Assembly (NCBI GenBank): GCA_043228905.1
Contig: JBHGNT010000020.1
Location: 8,618,001-8,682,000, forward strand
DNA from: Azolla caroliniana
Lineage: Eukaryota > Polypodiophyta
DNA length: 64,000 bases
Direction of reading: 5' to 3'
The notes under the pieces are model-generated. The model saw only the letters and a program-made list of their open reading frames with translations, was not told the DNA's origin and did no database searches. The position numbers and the translations under genes are program-made. Shown one piece after another: positions 23,319-33,569 of this stretch (position 1 is its first letter; every line of letters starts with the position of its first letter).

Positions 23319-26300
23319 ATGGTCGGCATCACCGGCCGAGAGAAAACAAAGACGGAGGGAAGACTTCGGGCGTGCGGAGTTCTCGGCCCTGACGAAGGAA
23401 TCGACGGAGCCGTGGAGGCAGTCTCCTTCGACGACACCTTGGGAATGCTGGGGAAGGTAGTCGAAGAAGACTTTAACGAAGACCGGACGATACCGGTATG
23501 TTCCGAAGAAATGTACGAAGTCATCGCGGACTTCGGTCGAGGGCTCGAGTCGGAACGGACGGCCCGAGTGAGCACCAAGTACAAGACGGTGGACCGGAAG
23601 GTGAGGCCAGTTGCAGCGCCCTTACCGGAGGGCAGCGAATCCCGAATCAAAGGGGTTGCATCGGATCCCAGCTTACGAGATCGGGCCTGCATAGGACACA
23701 CCTTCACCAACGAGACGCTCCGCGAGCTGAAGATCGGTGGGGGCGGGTTCCTACTGCCGGCGGAGGAAGACCGGTTCCGGAGGATGCTCGGAAGGCACGG
23801 GAAAGCCTTCGCATTCTCGCCGGAGGAAATCGGGTGCGTGGACCCGACGATCGTAGAGCCGATGGTGATATTCACGGTACCTCATGTACCGTGGAATCTC
23901 AAGCCAATTTCGGTTCCGAGAGCTCACATCCCGAAGTTGATGGAGCTGTTGAAGCAGAAAGTTGATATGGGCATTCTCGAGCCGTCGAGCGCCCCGTATT
24001 CAAACCGCTGGTTTACCGTACCAAAGAAAAACGGATCATTGCGCTTCATTCAGGACCTGCAGCCGGTCAATAGAGTGACCATTCGGAACGTGGGGATCGG
24101 ACCGACCATAGACGAGTTCGCGGAGGCCTTCGCCGGAAGGTCGATTTACTCGGTCGGTGATCTATACTCAGGGTATGACCAGTTCCAGCTAGCCGTGGAG
24201 AGCAGAGACATTACGACGATGCGAACGCCCCTCGGCCTAGTGCGGATGTGTACGCTGCTGCAAGGAGGGACCAACTCGGTGGCCCACATGGTGAATGCGA
24301 TGAACAAGGTGCTGAGGGACTGCATCCCGAACATCACCATGCCGTTTCTAGACGACATCCCGATCAAGGGATGCCCGGTAGAAGAGAAGGACGAGACGAT
24401 CGGGCCGGACGGATGCCGGCGATTCGTGACGGCGCACATCGACGACTGCGAGAAGGTGCTGCAAAGGCTAGAGGATGCGAGGCTCACCTTCTCGGGGGAG
24501 AAATCAGCCTTCGGGCAGTCGGAAATCATGGTGGTCGGACACTTATGTGGGCCATATGGCCGGAAACCGTCTCCGGCAAAGGTAGAAGCCATCTCCGCGA
24601 TGAAGCCCGACTGCAGCTCGGTCACGGAAGTACGAAGATTCCTGGGGGCATGCGCATTCTACCACATATGGATCCCGCATTACGCCCACGTTGCGGAGCC
24701 GCTATACGGATTATTGAGGAAAGGGCGAAGATTCGAATGGCTAGACAAGCACACGGAGTCGGTCCGGAAGCTGAAGGAGGCTCTTTCGGCAGCACCGGCG
24801 CTCCGAAAGGCCGTCTACAGGAAGGGCACCCCAGTGTACATAACGGTTGACACGAGTCCGACCGGAATCGGGTGGGTCGTCAACCAAGAAGACGAGGACG
24901 GCAATCGGTTTCCGATCCGATTCGGCGCGAAGGTCCTCAGCGAACGGCAGCGAGGTTACGCCCAGGTTAAACGCGAACTCTGGGGTATCGTTTCGGCGGT
25001 GAAGGCCGACAAGGACTATCTGATCGGGACGGAGGTAATCATAGAGACGGATTGCATGCCGATTCTCGGCATGGTTTCCGGATGCGCGACGCCGGACCTG
25101 GCAATGCTCAGGTGGATAGCGTATATCAAGTCCCTAGACCCGGTAATACGACACATTTCCGGGAAAGACAACGCCATGGCCGACATGCTTTCAAGGGCGA
25201 GATTCGATAACGAGGGCGGCATGGTTTCGGAGGACGAAGAGGTCGGCGTGGACTTCTTCGAGACTGCGTATGTAACAACCGACGGAACAAGCACTCCGGC
25301 GCTTAACGACTTCGACGCGAGCAAGTACGACGGGGAGTGGCTGCAGATCGGTGGGTTTTTGCAGACAATGACGCCCGATGCGTCATGGACGAAGGACGAG
25401 GCCAACCGGATCCGGAAGAAAGCGTACCGGTTCTTCCTCCGGGATGGCTATCTATGGAAGCACCCGAAGAAGAGGGACGGCGCTCCGCTCCGGGTGGTGG
25501 CGATGAAGGAAGAACGGGAGGAGCTGCTGACGGCCTACCACGACAGCCCTTGGGCTGGACACCGTGGAACATGGGCTACGTTTGAGAAACTGAAGGGGAA
25601 GTATTGGTGGCCGGGGCAGTACCAGGACGTGCATCGGTTCGTGACAACTTGCGAGAGCTGTCAGATGCACTCCATAGTCCGACATCGGGACGAGCTTCAC
25701 CCCACGTACCCTCCGACCATCCACTTCAAATGGATGGTAGATCTGGTGACGATGCCAATGGGGGTAGGACAGATGCGGTACCTGGTCCTAGCGCGGGAGG
25801 ATCTGACGAACCAGGTGGAAGGCCGGGCCCTTTCGAACAAAACAACCGCGGCCGTATGCCGGTTCTTAATCGAGGACGTGATATGCCGGTACGGGTGCGT
25901 CGGGAAGATCGTGGCTGACCGAGGGGAGTTGGACGCCGAAGAAGCCGCGGAGCTGTTCGACCGGCTGGGAGTCAAGCTCTCGCTCACCACTGCGTACAAT
26001 CCGGAGGCGAATGGAAAGGTGGAGCGCGGACACGGACCGATCGTCAAGGCATTGGTTCGGGCATGCAGAGGCCGAGTCGGTAACTGGCCGCGGCTGCTAC
26101 CTTATGCTTTGTGGGCGGACCGGACCACGCACAGTTCGGTAACCGGGTACATGCCGACGGAGCTCATGTTCGGCCAGAAGCCGATCATGCCGATGGAACG
26201 GACGATCTCCTCGTGGGCAACGGTCGACTGGAGGGACGAGATGAGCCGGGAGGAGTTGTTGGCCGCGCGCATACGACAGCTCGAGCGGAGACCGGAGGAC

Positions 26301-26675
26301 GTGGAACTGGCTGCGGAGAAGCTCCGAGTGGCGAGGGAAAAGAACAAAGCCAGGTTCGACCGAACGCACCGGCTCCGACCGAAGAGAATCGAAGAAGGCG
26401 ACTGGGTGCTCGTCTACGATAGCAGCCTCGACAACCAGCACCGAGCTGCACGGAAGTTCGCACGAAGGTGGTTCGGGCCTTACGCGGTACAGAGCGCCAA
26501 TGACAACGGGACATATCACCTGGCGGAACTCGACGGCACGAGAATGGCGATACCGGTTGCAGGGAAGCGGATCAAAGCGTTCAAGAAGCGACACGACGAC
26601 GAGCCAGACCCGGCTCTCCTGGTCGGCAGTGACGAACGATCTGAAAACGAGGAAGAACCGACGGGCGAGGAATGA
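23319..26675 (+). CDS. pol: gypsy-3 Pol: RT-RNase H-integrase (ORF2)
   Basis: 1118 codons from ATG 23319; the frame is open upstream to 23157, so the true N-terminus may come from frameshifting. RT motifs: an SNRWFTVPKKNG block, FIQDLQPVN, DLYSGYDQF, TLLQGGTNS, and the catalytic PFLDDIPIKG with Asp 345 and 346. RNase H follows (VDTSPTGIGWV, Asp 511; KVLSERQRGYAQVKRE; DNAMADMLSR). Integrase has HHCC (HRGTW to CESC), D808, D867 and E902 with the usual D-E spacing, NGKVERGHG around the Glu, and a C-terminal module with RWFGPYAV. RT and integrase motifs of this style (PF[IL]DD[IV]P[VI]KG, ANGxVERGH) remind me of fungal Ty3 elements. No chromodomain is obvious. All catalytic residues are present. 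Confidence 0.93.
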   Translation: MVGITGREKTKTEGRLRACGVLGPDEGIDGAVEAVSFDDTLGMLGKVVEEDFNEDRTIPVCSEEMYEVIADFGRGLESERTARVSTKYKTVDRKVRPVAAPLPEGSESRIKGVASDPSLRDRACIGHTFTNETLRELKIGGGGFLLPAEEDRFRRMLGRHGKAFAFSPEEIGCVDPTIVEPMVIFTVPHVPWNLKPISVPRAHIPKLMELLKQKVDMGILEPSSAPYSNRWFTVPKKNGSLRFIQDLQPVNRVTIRNVGIGPTIDEFAEAFAGRSIYSVGDLYSGYDQFQLAVESRDITTMRTPLGLVRMCTLLQGGTNSVAHMVNAMNKVLRDCIPNITMPFLDDIPIKGCPVEEKDETIGPDGCRRFVTAHIDDCEKVLQRLEDARLTFSGEKSAFGQSEIMVVGHLCGPYGRKPSPAKVEAISAMKPDCSSVTEVRRFLGACAFYHIWIPHYAHVAEPLYGLLRKGRRFEWLDKHTESVRKLKEALSAAPALRKAVYRKGTPVYITVDTSPTGIGWVVNQEDEDGNRFPIRFGAKVLSERQRGYAQVKRELWGIVSAVKADKDYLIGTEVIIETDCMPILGMVSGCATPDLAMLRWIAYIKSLDPVIRHISGKDNAMADMLSRARFDNEGGMVSEDEEVGVDFFETAYVTTDGTSTPALNDFDASKYDGEWLQIGGFLQTMTPDASWTKDEANRIRKKAYRFFLRDGYLWKHPKKRDGAPLRVVAMKEEREELLTAYHDSPWAGHRGTWATFEKLKGKYWWPGQYQDVHRFVTTCESCQMHSIVRHRDELHPTYPPTIHFKWMVDLVTMPMGVGQMRYLVLAREDLTNQVEGRALSNKTTAAVCRFLIEDVICRYGCVGKIVADRGELDAEEAAELFDRLGVKLSLTTAYNPEANGKVERGHGPIVKALVRACRGRVGNWPRLLPYALWADRTTHSSVTGYMPTELMFGQKPIMPMERTISSWATVDWRDEMSREELLAARIRQLERRPEDVELAAEKLRVAREKNKARFDRTHRLRPKRIEEGDWVLVYDSSLDNQHRAARKFARRWFGPYAVQSANDNGTYHLAELDGTRMAIPVAGKRIKAFKKRHDDEPDPALLVGSDERSENEEEPTGEE

Positions 26676-26733
26676 AGACGGGCCGGTTTTCTCCGTCCCA
26701 ACTCTCTTGGCGCATACCGGAGGATGCGCGGTC

Positions 26734-26746
26734 AGGTGGGGGCGGA
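26734..26746 (+). promoter_or_regulatory. gypsy-3 polypurine tract
   Basis: AGGTGGGGGCGGA immediately before the 3' LTR. The same GGTGGGGGCGGA precedes the gypsy-4 LTR at 30926. Confidence 0.8.
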
Positions 26747-27515
26747 TGTCGTGAAGAAAACCGTCCATAGGCGGAATCGGCGCACCAAGGCGTGGGAACC
26801 GGTTCTTCACGCGCGCACGCTCCAAGTTGTACATAGAAGCGAATTAGGAGGATAATCGGCAGGAACGGGCCCTAACTCAAGTGGAGACAAAGACCGCGCG
26901 AACAGTCTTTTCGGTCGCGCGCGCGAACTGTACGAGTCGGCGGCGTAACTACGCGGATGCGTGAAAAACGGAGCGGATCCCTGTCCAAAAGGGACAGGGA
27001 ATAAAGCTGACACGACGGCCTGCTCGTCGGCCTATATAAGGAGCGGGAAAGAGCTGTTGCAGGGATCTCGCGCGGAGAGGACGAAGTGCTGTCGGACCGT
27101 TTCTGGACGCTTCTCTCTCTCTGTTACCTTCCTTCTTGAGCTCCGTAGCCTTTCTGTGCAGGGTTCCGAGGAGGCTCGCGCTGTTTCGAGGAACGCCCGA
27201 GTGCTTCCGGCAGCCCCTTTGAGCGTCGAAGTGAACAGGCATCGGCATCTGTTCGCCGACCTGTTCGGTTGTAACCAACCTGTGCCCCGTCGAGGGTTGT
27301 AGTCGTGTTAGCCATTTTTCTTAATATACATATTTAGTCATTCGCATCTGTCTGTGTCGGTGTCTGTTCGCGTTCACCGTGCTGAAGGGCCGCGTCCCTG
27401 TGTATCCCCGGCCGCGTAGCCGGTTCTCTCCCTTTCTCCTCCCTCGCTTGCTCTTTGGTTCGAGACCCCCGCGGTCCCGCCTCGTTTCCACACGCACTTG
27501 CGTAAAATCTCGACA
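26747..27515 (+). repeat. gypsy-3 3' LTR
   Basis: 769 bp; one difference from the 5' copy was found by eye. The right flank GCGCGTTCG continues the interrupted copia-3. Confidence 0.95.
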
Positions 27516-28038
27516 GCGCGTTCGAAACGTCTTGTCGGTAATAGAAGTTATGTTCTTAGGGTTGCTCTTGGTTGTGTCGACCTTGGCCAAATTGGCCTCT
27601 TCTTCCCCGACCTTGTACTCTTCCTCCATCGAAATTCGAATAGAGCATTTTTTCTTCTTCCGCATTGCTTCTTGTTCGGACATTATTCTCCTTGACCAAC
27701 AACATCGACTAGAGTTCGAAGAAGGAGGGTCTCCCTTGTGAGGACACTGACCAAATGGACCCGAACCGAGGTGCTAAGCCTCTGAGGCAAATCTACACCA
27801 TCTCATCGTTGTCAATGCTAACATTGATCGACCCAAGGGCATCGCACAACTCCTTGGTCTTCAAGGTGTAGTTGCCAATTGACATGTCCCTTTGTTGTAT
27901 ACCGTTAAACTCTTGACGGCGTTGAAGCTTTCTGGCGGTAGTATTGGCCGTGAAAATCTTCTTGACGTTCCCCCACACGTCCTTTGGTGGTTTCGCCTCT
28001 CGGATGTAACCGAGCATGTGATCAAGGAAGCATGATGT
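27516..28038 (-). pseudogene. copia-3 gag fragment (right of gypsy-3)
   Basis: Minus-strand copia gag: the 28017-27793 piece has the UBN2-type core (VWGNVKKIFTANTTARKLQ, then a DALGSIN block), and 27683-27516 encodes the lysine-rich C-terminal part. The N-terminus of gag and the 5' LTR are absent because copia-4 begins at 28039. Together with 16855-20256 it makes one element split by gypsy-3. Confidence 0.8.
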
Positions 28039-28562
28039 TGTTGGGAATTCAGTCCCTTCGGATGGGATCCAAAGGAGCCGGATCGGAGGAGCCGAAGGGA
28101 GGAACCGGACCGGATGAAGAAACTAGACCGGCCGAAAGGTATCCGGATGGATCCAGTGTGAACCGGATCCAGGGACATATCTGCAAATATGTTTCTAGTG
28201 TGCCTGTAAAGGCTATATTTGCAAATAGTCTTAAATTCATATAAGTATAAATATGACTTAGGGCAATCATTTCGTAAGGTTGATGTTGTTAGTTGTATCA
28301 TAGTTGTATAGAGAAAGAGAAGAGAAGCTGCCAGTTGGCGAAGACATAGAGCTCGAGGTCGTTGCCTCTAAGTCTCCTGTTGTACCTCCTTTCTCATATA
28401 GTGATAGTTTGAGTCTGTGGGCTCCCGTAGTTTTTCCCTATTAGGGCTTTCCATGCAAACATCTTGTCTCGTCTCTTCTGTGTAAGTGTACGAATCTCCA
28501 TTTCTGTTTTGTTCTTTCATAAAGTGTTTGAGTCTCGGTTGTGGCCAGCGCTATTCCGCACA
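28039..28562 (+). repeat. copia-4 5' LTR
   Basis: TGTTGGGAATTCAGTCCC to TTCCGCACA, 524 bp. It resembles the 693-bp copia-5 LTR (TGTTGGGATTACGGTCCC start, a similar TATAAATATGACTTAGGGCAA block near 28245-28266, and a CTCGGTTGTGGCC block near the end). No partner 3' LTR is in the window. Confidence 0.8.
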
Positions 28563-28565
28563 AAC

Positions 28566-28577
28566 TGGTATCATAGT
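28566..28577 (+). promoter_or_regulatory. copia-4 primer binding site
   Basis: TGGTATCATAGT, two mismatches from the initiator-Met tRNA site, three bases after the LTR. Confidence 0.75.
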
Positions 28578-28587
28578 GAACAAGAAA

Positions 28588-30556
28588 ATGGAAGAGTCAT
28601 TCGGAAGCATGTTCAAGCTCACCGGCTCTACCTACCCAATGTGGAAGTTGAAGATGAGGGACATGCTCGTGGTCAAAGATCTCTGGCTCCTGGTATAGTT
28701 CAGGGACAAGAAATCGGACAAGATTGATGCCACGACATGGCAGGTGATGCACATGAAGATGACGGCATACATATGGTGTTTCATCGACATGAACTTGTAC
28801 AACAACTTCACTGAACAAAGTAAGGCTCATGTGCTCTGGGAGAAAATCGGCACCATGTTGGAGAGCAAAAACACCGTAAATCGGGTTTTGGTATTCCAGA
28901 AGTTAGTGAGACTCCGGTACCATGACGGATCTAGCATGGTGGAGTAGATGAACGCATTCCTAGGGCTCATAAATCAAACAACTTCGCTTGCAATACCTCT
29001 GGCTGACGAGGTACTTGCATTGCTCATGCTCGGTTCCCTCTCGAATAGTTGGGAGACGCAAGTTGTCACTTTGGGCAACACCGGGCTGGAAGTAAAGCAG
29101 TTGTCCCTAGCAAGGGTAAAATGAACCTTGCTAGATGAAGAAGCTCTCCGGAAGGATCAGGAATCCGAAACTGACCCGAAGGCCTTGGTTACGGAATATG
29201 ACCTTAACCGGGGAAGAGGCTGAAATCGGAGTCCCCAAAACTGGGACAAATCAGGGACAAGGTCAAAGTCAAGGGGCAAGCCTACTTGTTTCTACTGTGG
29301 GAAGTTAGGACACTTCCAGAAGAAAGGGGCCAACATCACCGATTCGAAGAAGAGTTCAGACCGGAGAGCTCCGGATCGGAAAGGAACGAGTGAAGAAGAA
29401 TTGTTGCTCATCACCGAGGAGAATGAGTTAAACCTTGTCGGCGACAAGACAACGTGGGTTGTCAATTCCGGAGCATCGTTCCACCTGACACCGGACCGAA
29501 AATGGTTCTCATCCTACACAGTCGGCATAGGAGATGTGTTGTTTACAACATCAACCAGATGCAAGTTGCTGCTGAAGGATGTCCAACATGTTCCGGAGGT
29601 TCGATTGAACCTGATATCAGTCGGTCGGCTGGATGATGAAGGCTACACGGGTAGCATCCGGAACGCAGTCATGAAGTTCAGCAAAGGGAGCTTGATTGTG
29701 GCTCGAGTCTAGAAGATCAACACATTGTACGTGATGCACGCCCAGATATGCCAAGAAGAAGTGAACGTAGCATCCGACAATGCTGGTGAGTTGTGGCACA
29801 AGAGACTGTGTCATATGAGCCAGAAGGGGATGAGAAGACTTGCCGAAGATAACCTCATTCCGGAGGTGAAAGAAATGCATCTTGAGAAGTGCACCGATTG
29901 CTTGGCCAACAAGCAAAACCGAACCTCCTTCCGTTCAAGACCACCGATGAGACAGAATGCATCACTGGAGTTGGTGCATACTGATGAGTGTCAGGTGGAC
30001 ATGAAATCACATGCCAAATCACAGTACTTCGTGACAATCATAGACGACCACAACCGAAAGTTGTGGGTCTCACCATTGAAGACGAAGGATTAGGTGTTGT
30101 CTGTCTTCAAGGAGCTCCATGCAAGAGTGGAAAGGGAAACCGGCCAGAAGCTAAAGGCGGTTCGAGCAGATAACGAAGGAGAATACCGGGGGCAATTCGA
30201 GGAGTACTACCGATCAAATGGAATCCGTCTCGAATTCACCATGCCGAAGATGCCGGAATTGAATGGGTTGGCTGAACGGATGAATCAGACCATAATGGAG
30301 AGAGTCTAAAGCATGCTAGCACATGCAAAGTTATCCAAGATGTTTTGGGCTGAGGCGTTGATGACGGCGACATACATGATTAATAAATCACCCTCAGCAC
30401 CCTTGGAAGGAGACACACCACAGAGAGTATGGACCGGTAAAGATGTGTCTTACCGGCATCTAAAGGTATTCGGTTTTTTCGCTTATTTGCATGTAGCAAA
30501 GGATAAGAGAGCAAAGTTAGATCCGAAGTACAGGCCATGTGTATTCCTTGGATATG
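28588..30556 (+). pseudogene. copia-4 gag-pro-int fragment, nonsense-interrupted
   Basis: Starts at ATG 28588 and stays in one frame to about 30556. Stops include TAG near 28696, 28945, 29710 and 30091 and TAA near 30307. Gag is followed by a knuckle (CFYCGKLGHFQKKG, last Cys lost), and a protease motif that reads NSGAS instead of DSGAS. An integrase HHCC and core follow, with both Asp blocks and a GLAERMNQT Glu block. Homology to copia-5 ends abruptly in the integrase C-terminus at a GYG motif (about 30545-30560), after which gypsy-like sequence begins. RT, RNase H and the 3' LTR are missing. Same family as copia-5. Confidence 0.85.
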
Positions 30557-30925
30557 GCGAGGGGACGACGACGAGCGGATGGCACCGATCCGACTACAGC
30601 AACGCACAACGAAGGTCGATGGAGGCCAAGCGGGCCATCACGAGTGCTCCTCAGACGGAGGGCACCGCGTATCCAAAGGGACGAGAAGTGTGCATGCAGT
30701 CGAAAGAACGCGCACTACGGGATCGCGACGAATCACCTATCAACGAGTCGAACCAAGCTACGAAGAGGCAAACGCGGAAAGGGAACCATAGCCGACGGTT
30801 GGACCAGCGAGGCCAATGCGCAACCAGAATGCGGATTATGAAAGACCAGTTTCTCACTGGCCAGAATCTCTCCCCTTTTCCGAACTTGGCACGTACCGAT
30901 GAACGTGCGGGTTGGTGGGGGCGGA
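30557..30925 (+). mobile_element. gypsy-4: 3' internal fragment
   Basis: No convincing ORF. The last part (about 30830-30925) resembles the gypsy-3 stretch before its 3' LTR and ends in the same GGTGGGGGCGGA purine tract. The junction with copia-4 near 30556 has no LTR, which suggests a deletion or ectopic recombination that removed the gypsy-4 5' half. Confidence 0.55.
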
Positions 30926-31412
30926 TGTCGTGAAAATATCCGGCTATAGTGTGAAACCGGGGTGGAATAGGCAAGTCGGTGGTGTGCAACATGTGCACAT
31001 GTATAGTAGGAAAACTGTGTATAGAATAAAGGGGGAGTATTTGTCCCACATTGTAACGTCTCTCTCTCCTTGGGCTATAAAAGGAAGAGAGGAGTCCCTT
31101 TTGGAGGGGTTGCCCATTTTGAGTCGTAAAGGTATACCATTTTGTAGAGAGTCATTTTATTAAGAATTTCTAGGGTTAGTTCTTCTTCTTCTCCTCCTTG
31201 CGAAGTCGGGTGCCGCAGCCATGGTGGCAAAGCTGTTAGGGTTAACTTCTTTTCTTCTGAGCGTAGCTGGCTCGAAGCTAGGGTTGTATCTTTCTCCTTT
31301 GTAATATATACACTTATATATGTTTGTGCATATTGGTGTATCTGGTGGTGTCGGGAGCATAGCCCCTTTCATTTCTTGTGTATAAGAGACGGTGTCATGC
31401 ACATGCTCTCTC
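30926..31412 (+). repeat. gypsy-4 3' LTR, left part (split by gypsy-2)
   Basis: Begins TGTCGTGAAA like gypsy-3. A TATA box (GCTATAAAAGG) lies near 31073. It breaks off in a CT run at 31412 where gypsy-2 starts; the remainder is 43011-43159. Confidence 0.75.
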
Positions 31413-31915
31413 TGTTGTCCATAGGCCAGAAATATAAATTAGTTAAATGTAATACGCCGGTAGGTAACGCGAGTAGGTAAGGAAGGTAGAGTTAGGAAAA
31501 CGCCAAGTTTCGAGCCTCACAGTCAGCCGACCGCTCGGTGTTGTATGAAGGAAAGGAAGTATATAAACCGAGGTCTGCGTACCTCGGCAAGGGAGAGATA
31601 TCTCGAGCCTAGGGAGATCGGTTCATAGTTATAAGAGCTTTGTAAGTCTACCGGTTGTGGGTCGTGTTCTTTTCTAATCATCACTAACTATTGCAGTAAT
31701 ACATATCTATAGCTCTTGTTGTGTCATTTATGTGTCGTCGCTTTTAAGGTCTCAACTACGTATACGACCCGGGCTCTATTCCGGGTATGCTCTCCGTGTT
31801 CTCCCCCCTAATGACACCTCCGTGCACCAGTCTTCACAATTACACTTCCCTTGATACCGATAGCTTGTAGGCATATCAAAGGTGTTTCCGGTAGAACGGT
31901 TAACAAGCCACCTCG
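31413..31915 (+). repeat. gypsy-2 5' LTR
   Basis: TGTTGTCCATAGGCC to CGGTTAACA. It aligns with 42518-43010 (shared TTAGTTAAATGTAATACGCC and GTAGAGTTAGGAAAAC blocks). TATA-like AGTATATAAAC near 31558-31569. Confidence 0.85.
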
Positions 31916-33200
31916 AGTCAGGAGACCCTGCCAAGTCCACGTATGACGATTTACGTGATGCCGGCTTATTTCATCTCACAACGTTGTCAGACGACAAAGA
32001 AGATGAATGGATCATGGAGATGACCCACTTCCTTAGTACTGGCCTGCCGCCCAACCACATGGCCCTCGATGTGCGGAAACGACTCATAGTACGTAGCCGA
32101 AACTTTTGTCTCGTTTCCGACATCCTCTACCACAAAGGCTCGGACAGAATATGGCATCGGCCAATTCGGCAATTCGAGAAGATGGCCATCCTCCAAGAGA
32201 CCCACCTAGGAATCACCGGTGGACAGTACGCCGGAGAGTCCACGGCAAGGAAAGTATGGCAGAGTGGGTTATGGTGGCAGAGTGGGTTATGGCGGCCCGA
32301 ACCAGTAATAAGTATATCATCATGGCCACGGACTACTGCACAAAATGGGTCGAAGCAAAGGCTTTATGAGACAACACGGCAGCATCCACGACCAAATTCG
32401 TGTACGAACATCTCTGGTGCCATTATGGATGCCCAATTGATCTCATTAGTGACCAAGGTGGGCACATTATAAACCATATAATACGCGAGCTTACAACACA
32501 CTACGCGGTTGTACATAACAAAAGTACACCATACTACCCACAAGCAAACAGATTGGCAAAATCAACTAACAAAATTCTCCAAACAATCCTGAAGAAGATC
32601 GTCAACGAGAACCGCACCGATTGGGATGACAAGCTCCAGAGTGCACTGTGGGCTTATCGCACTACACTCAAAACGAGCATTGAATCCACCCCCTTTCGGA
32701 TGGCTTTTGGTCTCGAAGCCGTTATGCCCATTGAATTCCAAGTTCCAAGTCTCCGAGTTCAAGTTAAAGCACAGCTCCCCGAGGCACAATCCGAACAATT
32801 GAGGCTGGAACAACTCCTCGAACTTGGCGAGGACCGAGTAGCGAGCATGGCCCAACTTGAACAATGCCGACGACAATGGAAAGCCTTTGTGGACCGACAT
32901 CGGAAAGGATTGGAACAAGAACTAACCATAGGCAAACCGGTCCTCGTTTTCTAGACACGACTCGGTGCTATGCCAGGAAAGTTACAATTTCGATGGACTG
33001 GCCCCTTCTGGATTATTGACAAGTTTAACGGCATGTTCCAGCTCGGCACCCTCGCCAGGGAAATTGTCAAAAGCTGGGTGAATGGATTCCGACTGTGACC
33101 GTACCAGGGAGATACCCCAACCAACCCTTTCGCCGAGTCTCACGGCACAGACAATGCCACGAAGGAGGCCACATGTCCCCCTCGATAAGAACCCACCAAC
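31916..33200 (+). pseudogene. gypsy-2 pol remnant (RNase H end to integrase)
   Basis: Starts inside the RNase H/linker region (SHLESGD), continues through the HHCC N-terminal half (31930-32290), then has an 18-bp direct duplication at 32260-32295 followed by a deletion that removes the CC pair and the start of the core. The core resumes at ATDYCTKW near 32329. The catalytic Glu appears as Lys (NRLAKST near 32550). Stops include TGA at 32367-32369, TAG at 32952 and TGA near 33097. The C-terminus keeps the GPFW module. No activity is possible. Confidence 0.85.
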
Positions 33201-33564
33201 ATTCCAAAGTATACATTAGGTAGGATTAGGCATAGTTTTAGCAATTAGTTAGTTCCACCTAAACCACCTACCACATCACCCAAATCACGCCATGTTTAGA
33301 GGCACACACTAGTCACTTTCACATTCACTTAAGTATTTAAAGGCACATGCACAGCATCCAAGGCACAACACTAACTCCCTAGGACATGTGGCCATAATAT
33401 CCTATTATGGCATCCACGACCAAGAATCTCCAGGCTCCTCTTCATGCACAAAAACCTAGGCGTTCACTAAAAAACTGTTACCCCAAGCACACCCCACACA
33501 CAAACGTTTTCTTGCACACCCAGCCTTCATCGCTCCCACGCTCTCAAGCCTCCTCTCGCTCTCA
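33201..33564 (+). other. gypsy-2 leader between pol and third ORF, left of copia-5
   Basis: No gene I can support. A short open stretch from ATG 33407 runs into copia-5, but it is low-complexity Ser/Pro/His coding and not conserved in gypsy-1. TSD AGGCT of copia-5 lies at 33565-33569. Confidence 0.4.
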
Positions 33565-33569
33565 AGGCT

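Larger units (their letters stand above)
20257..27515 (+). mobile_element. gypsy-3: intact, very young Ty3/gypsy element
   Basis: Two 769-bp LTRs (20257-21025 and 26747-27515) differ at one base that I could find (T versus C in the GCTCGTYGGCC block). The flanks show GCGC on both sides, a 4-bp duplication (5 bp with one mismatch). It sits inside the copia-3 gag region. Both ORFs are open along their whole length and all catalytic motifs are visible. The element is GC-rich compared with the AT-rich segments around it. It is the best candidate for a recently, perhaps still, active element in the window. Confidence 0.95.

Noticed and set aside
33407-33569. Separate gene upstream of copia-5
   Set aside because: Low-complexity open stretch in the gypsy-2 leader, not conserved in gypsy-1 and interrupted by the copia-5 LTR.
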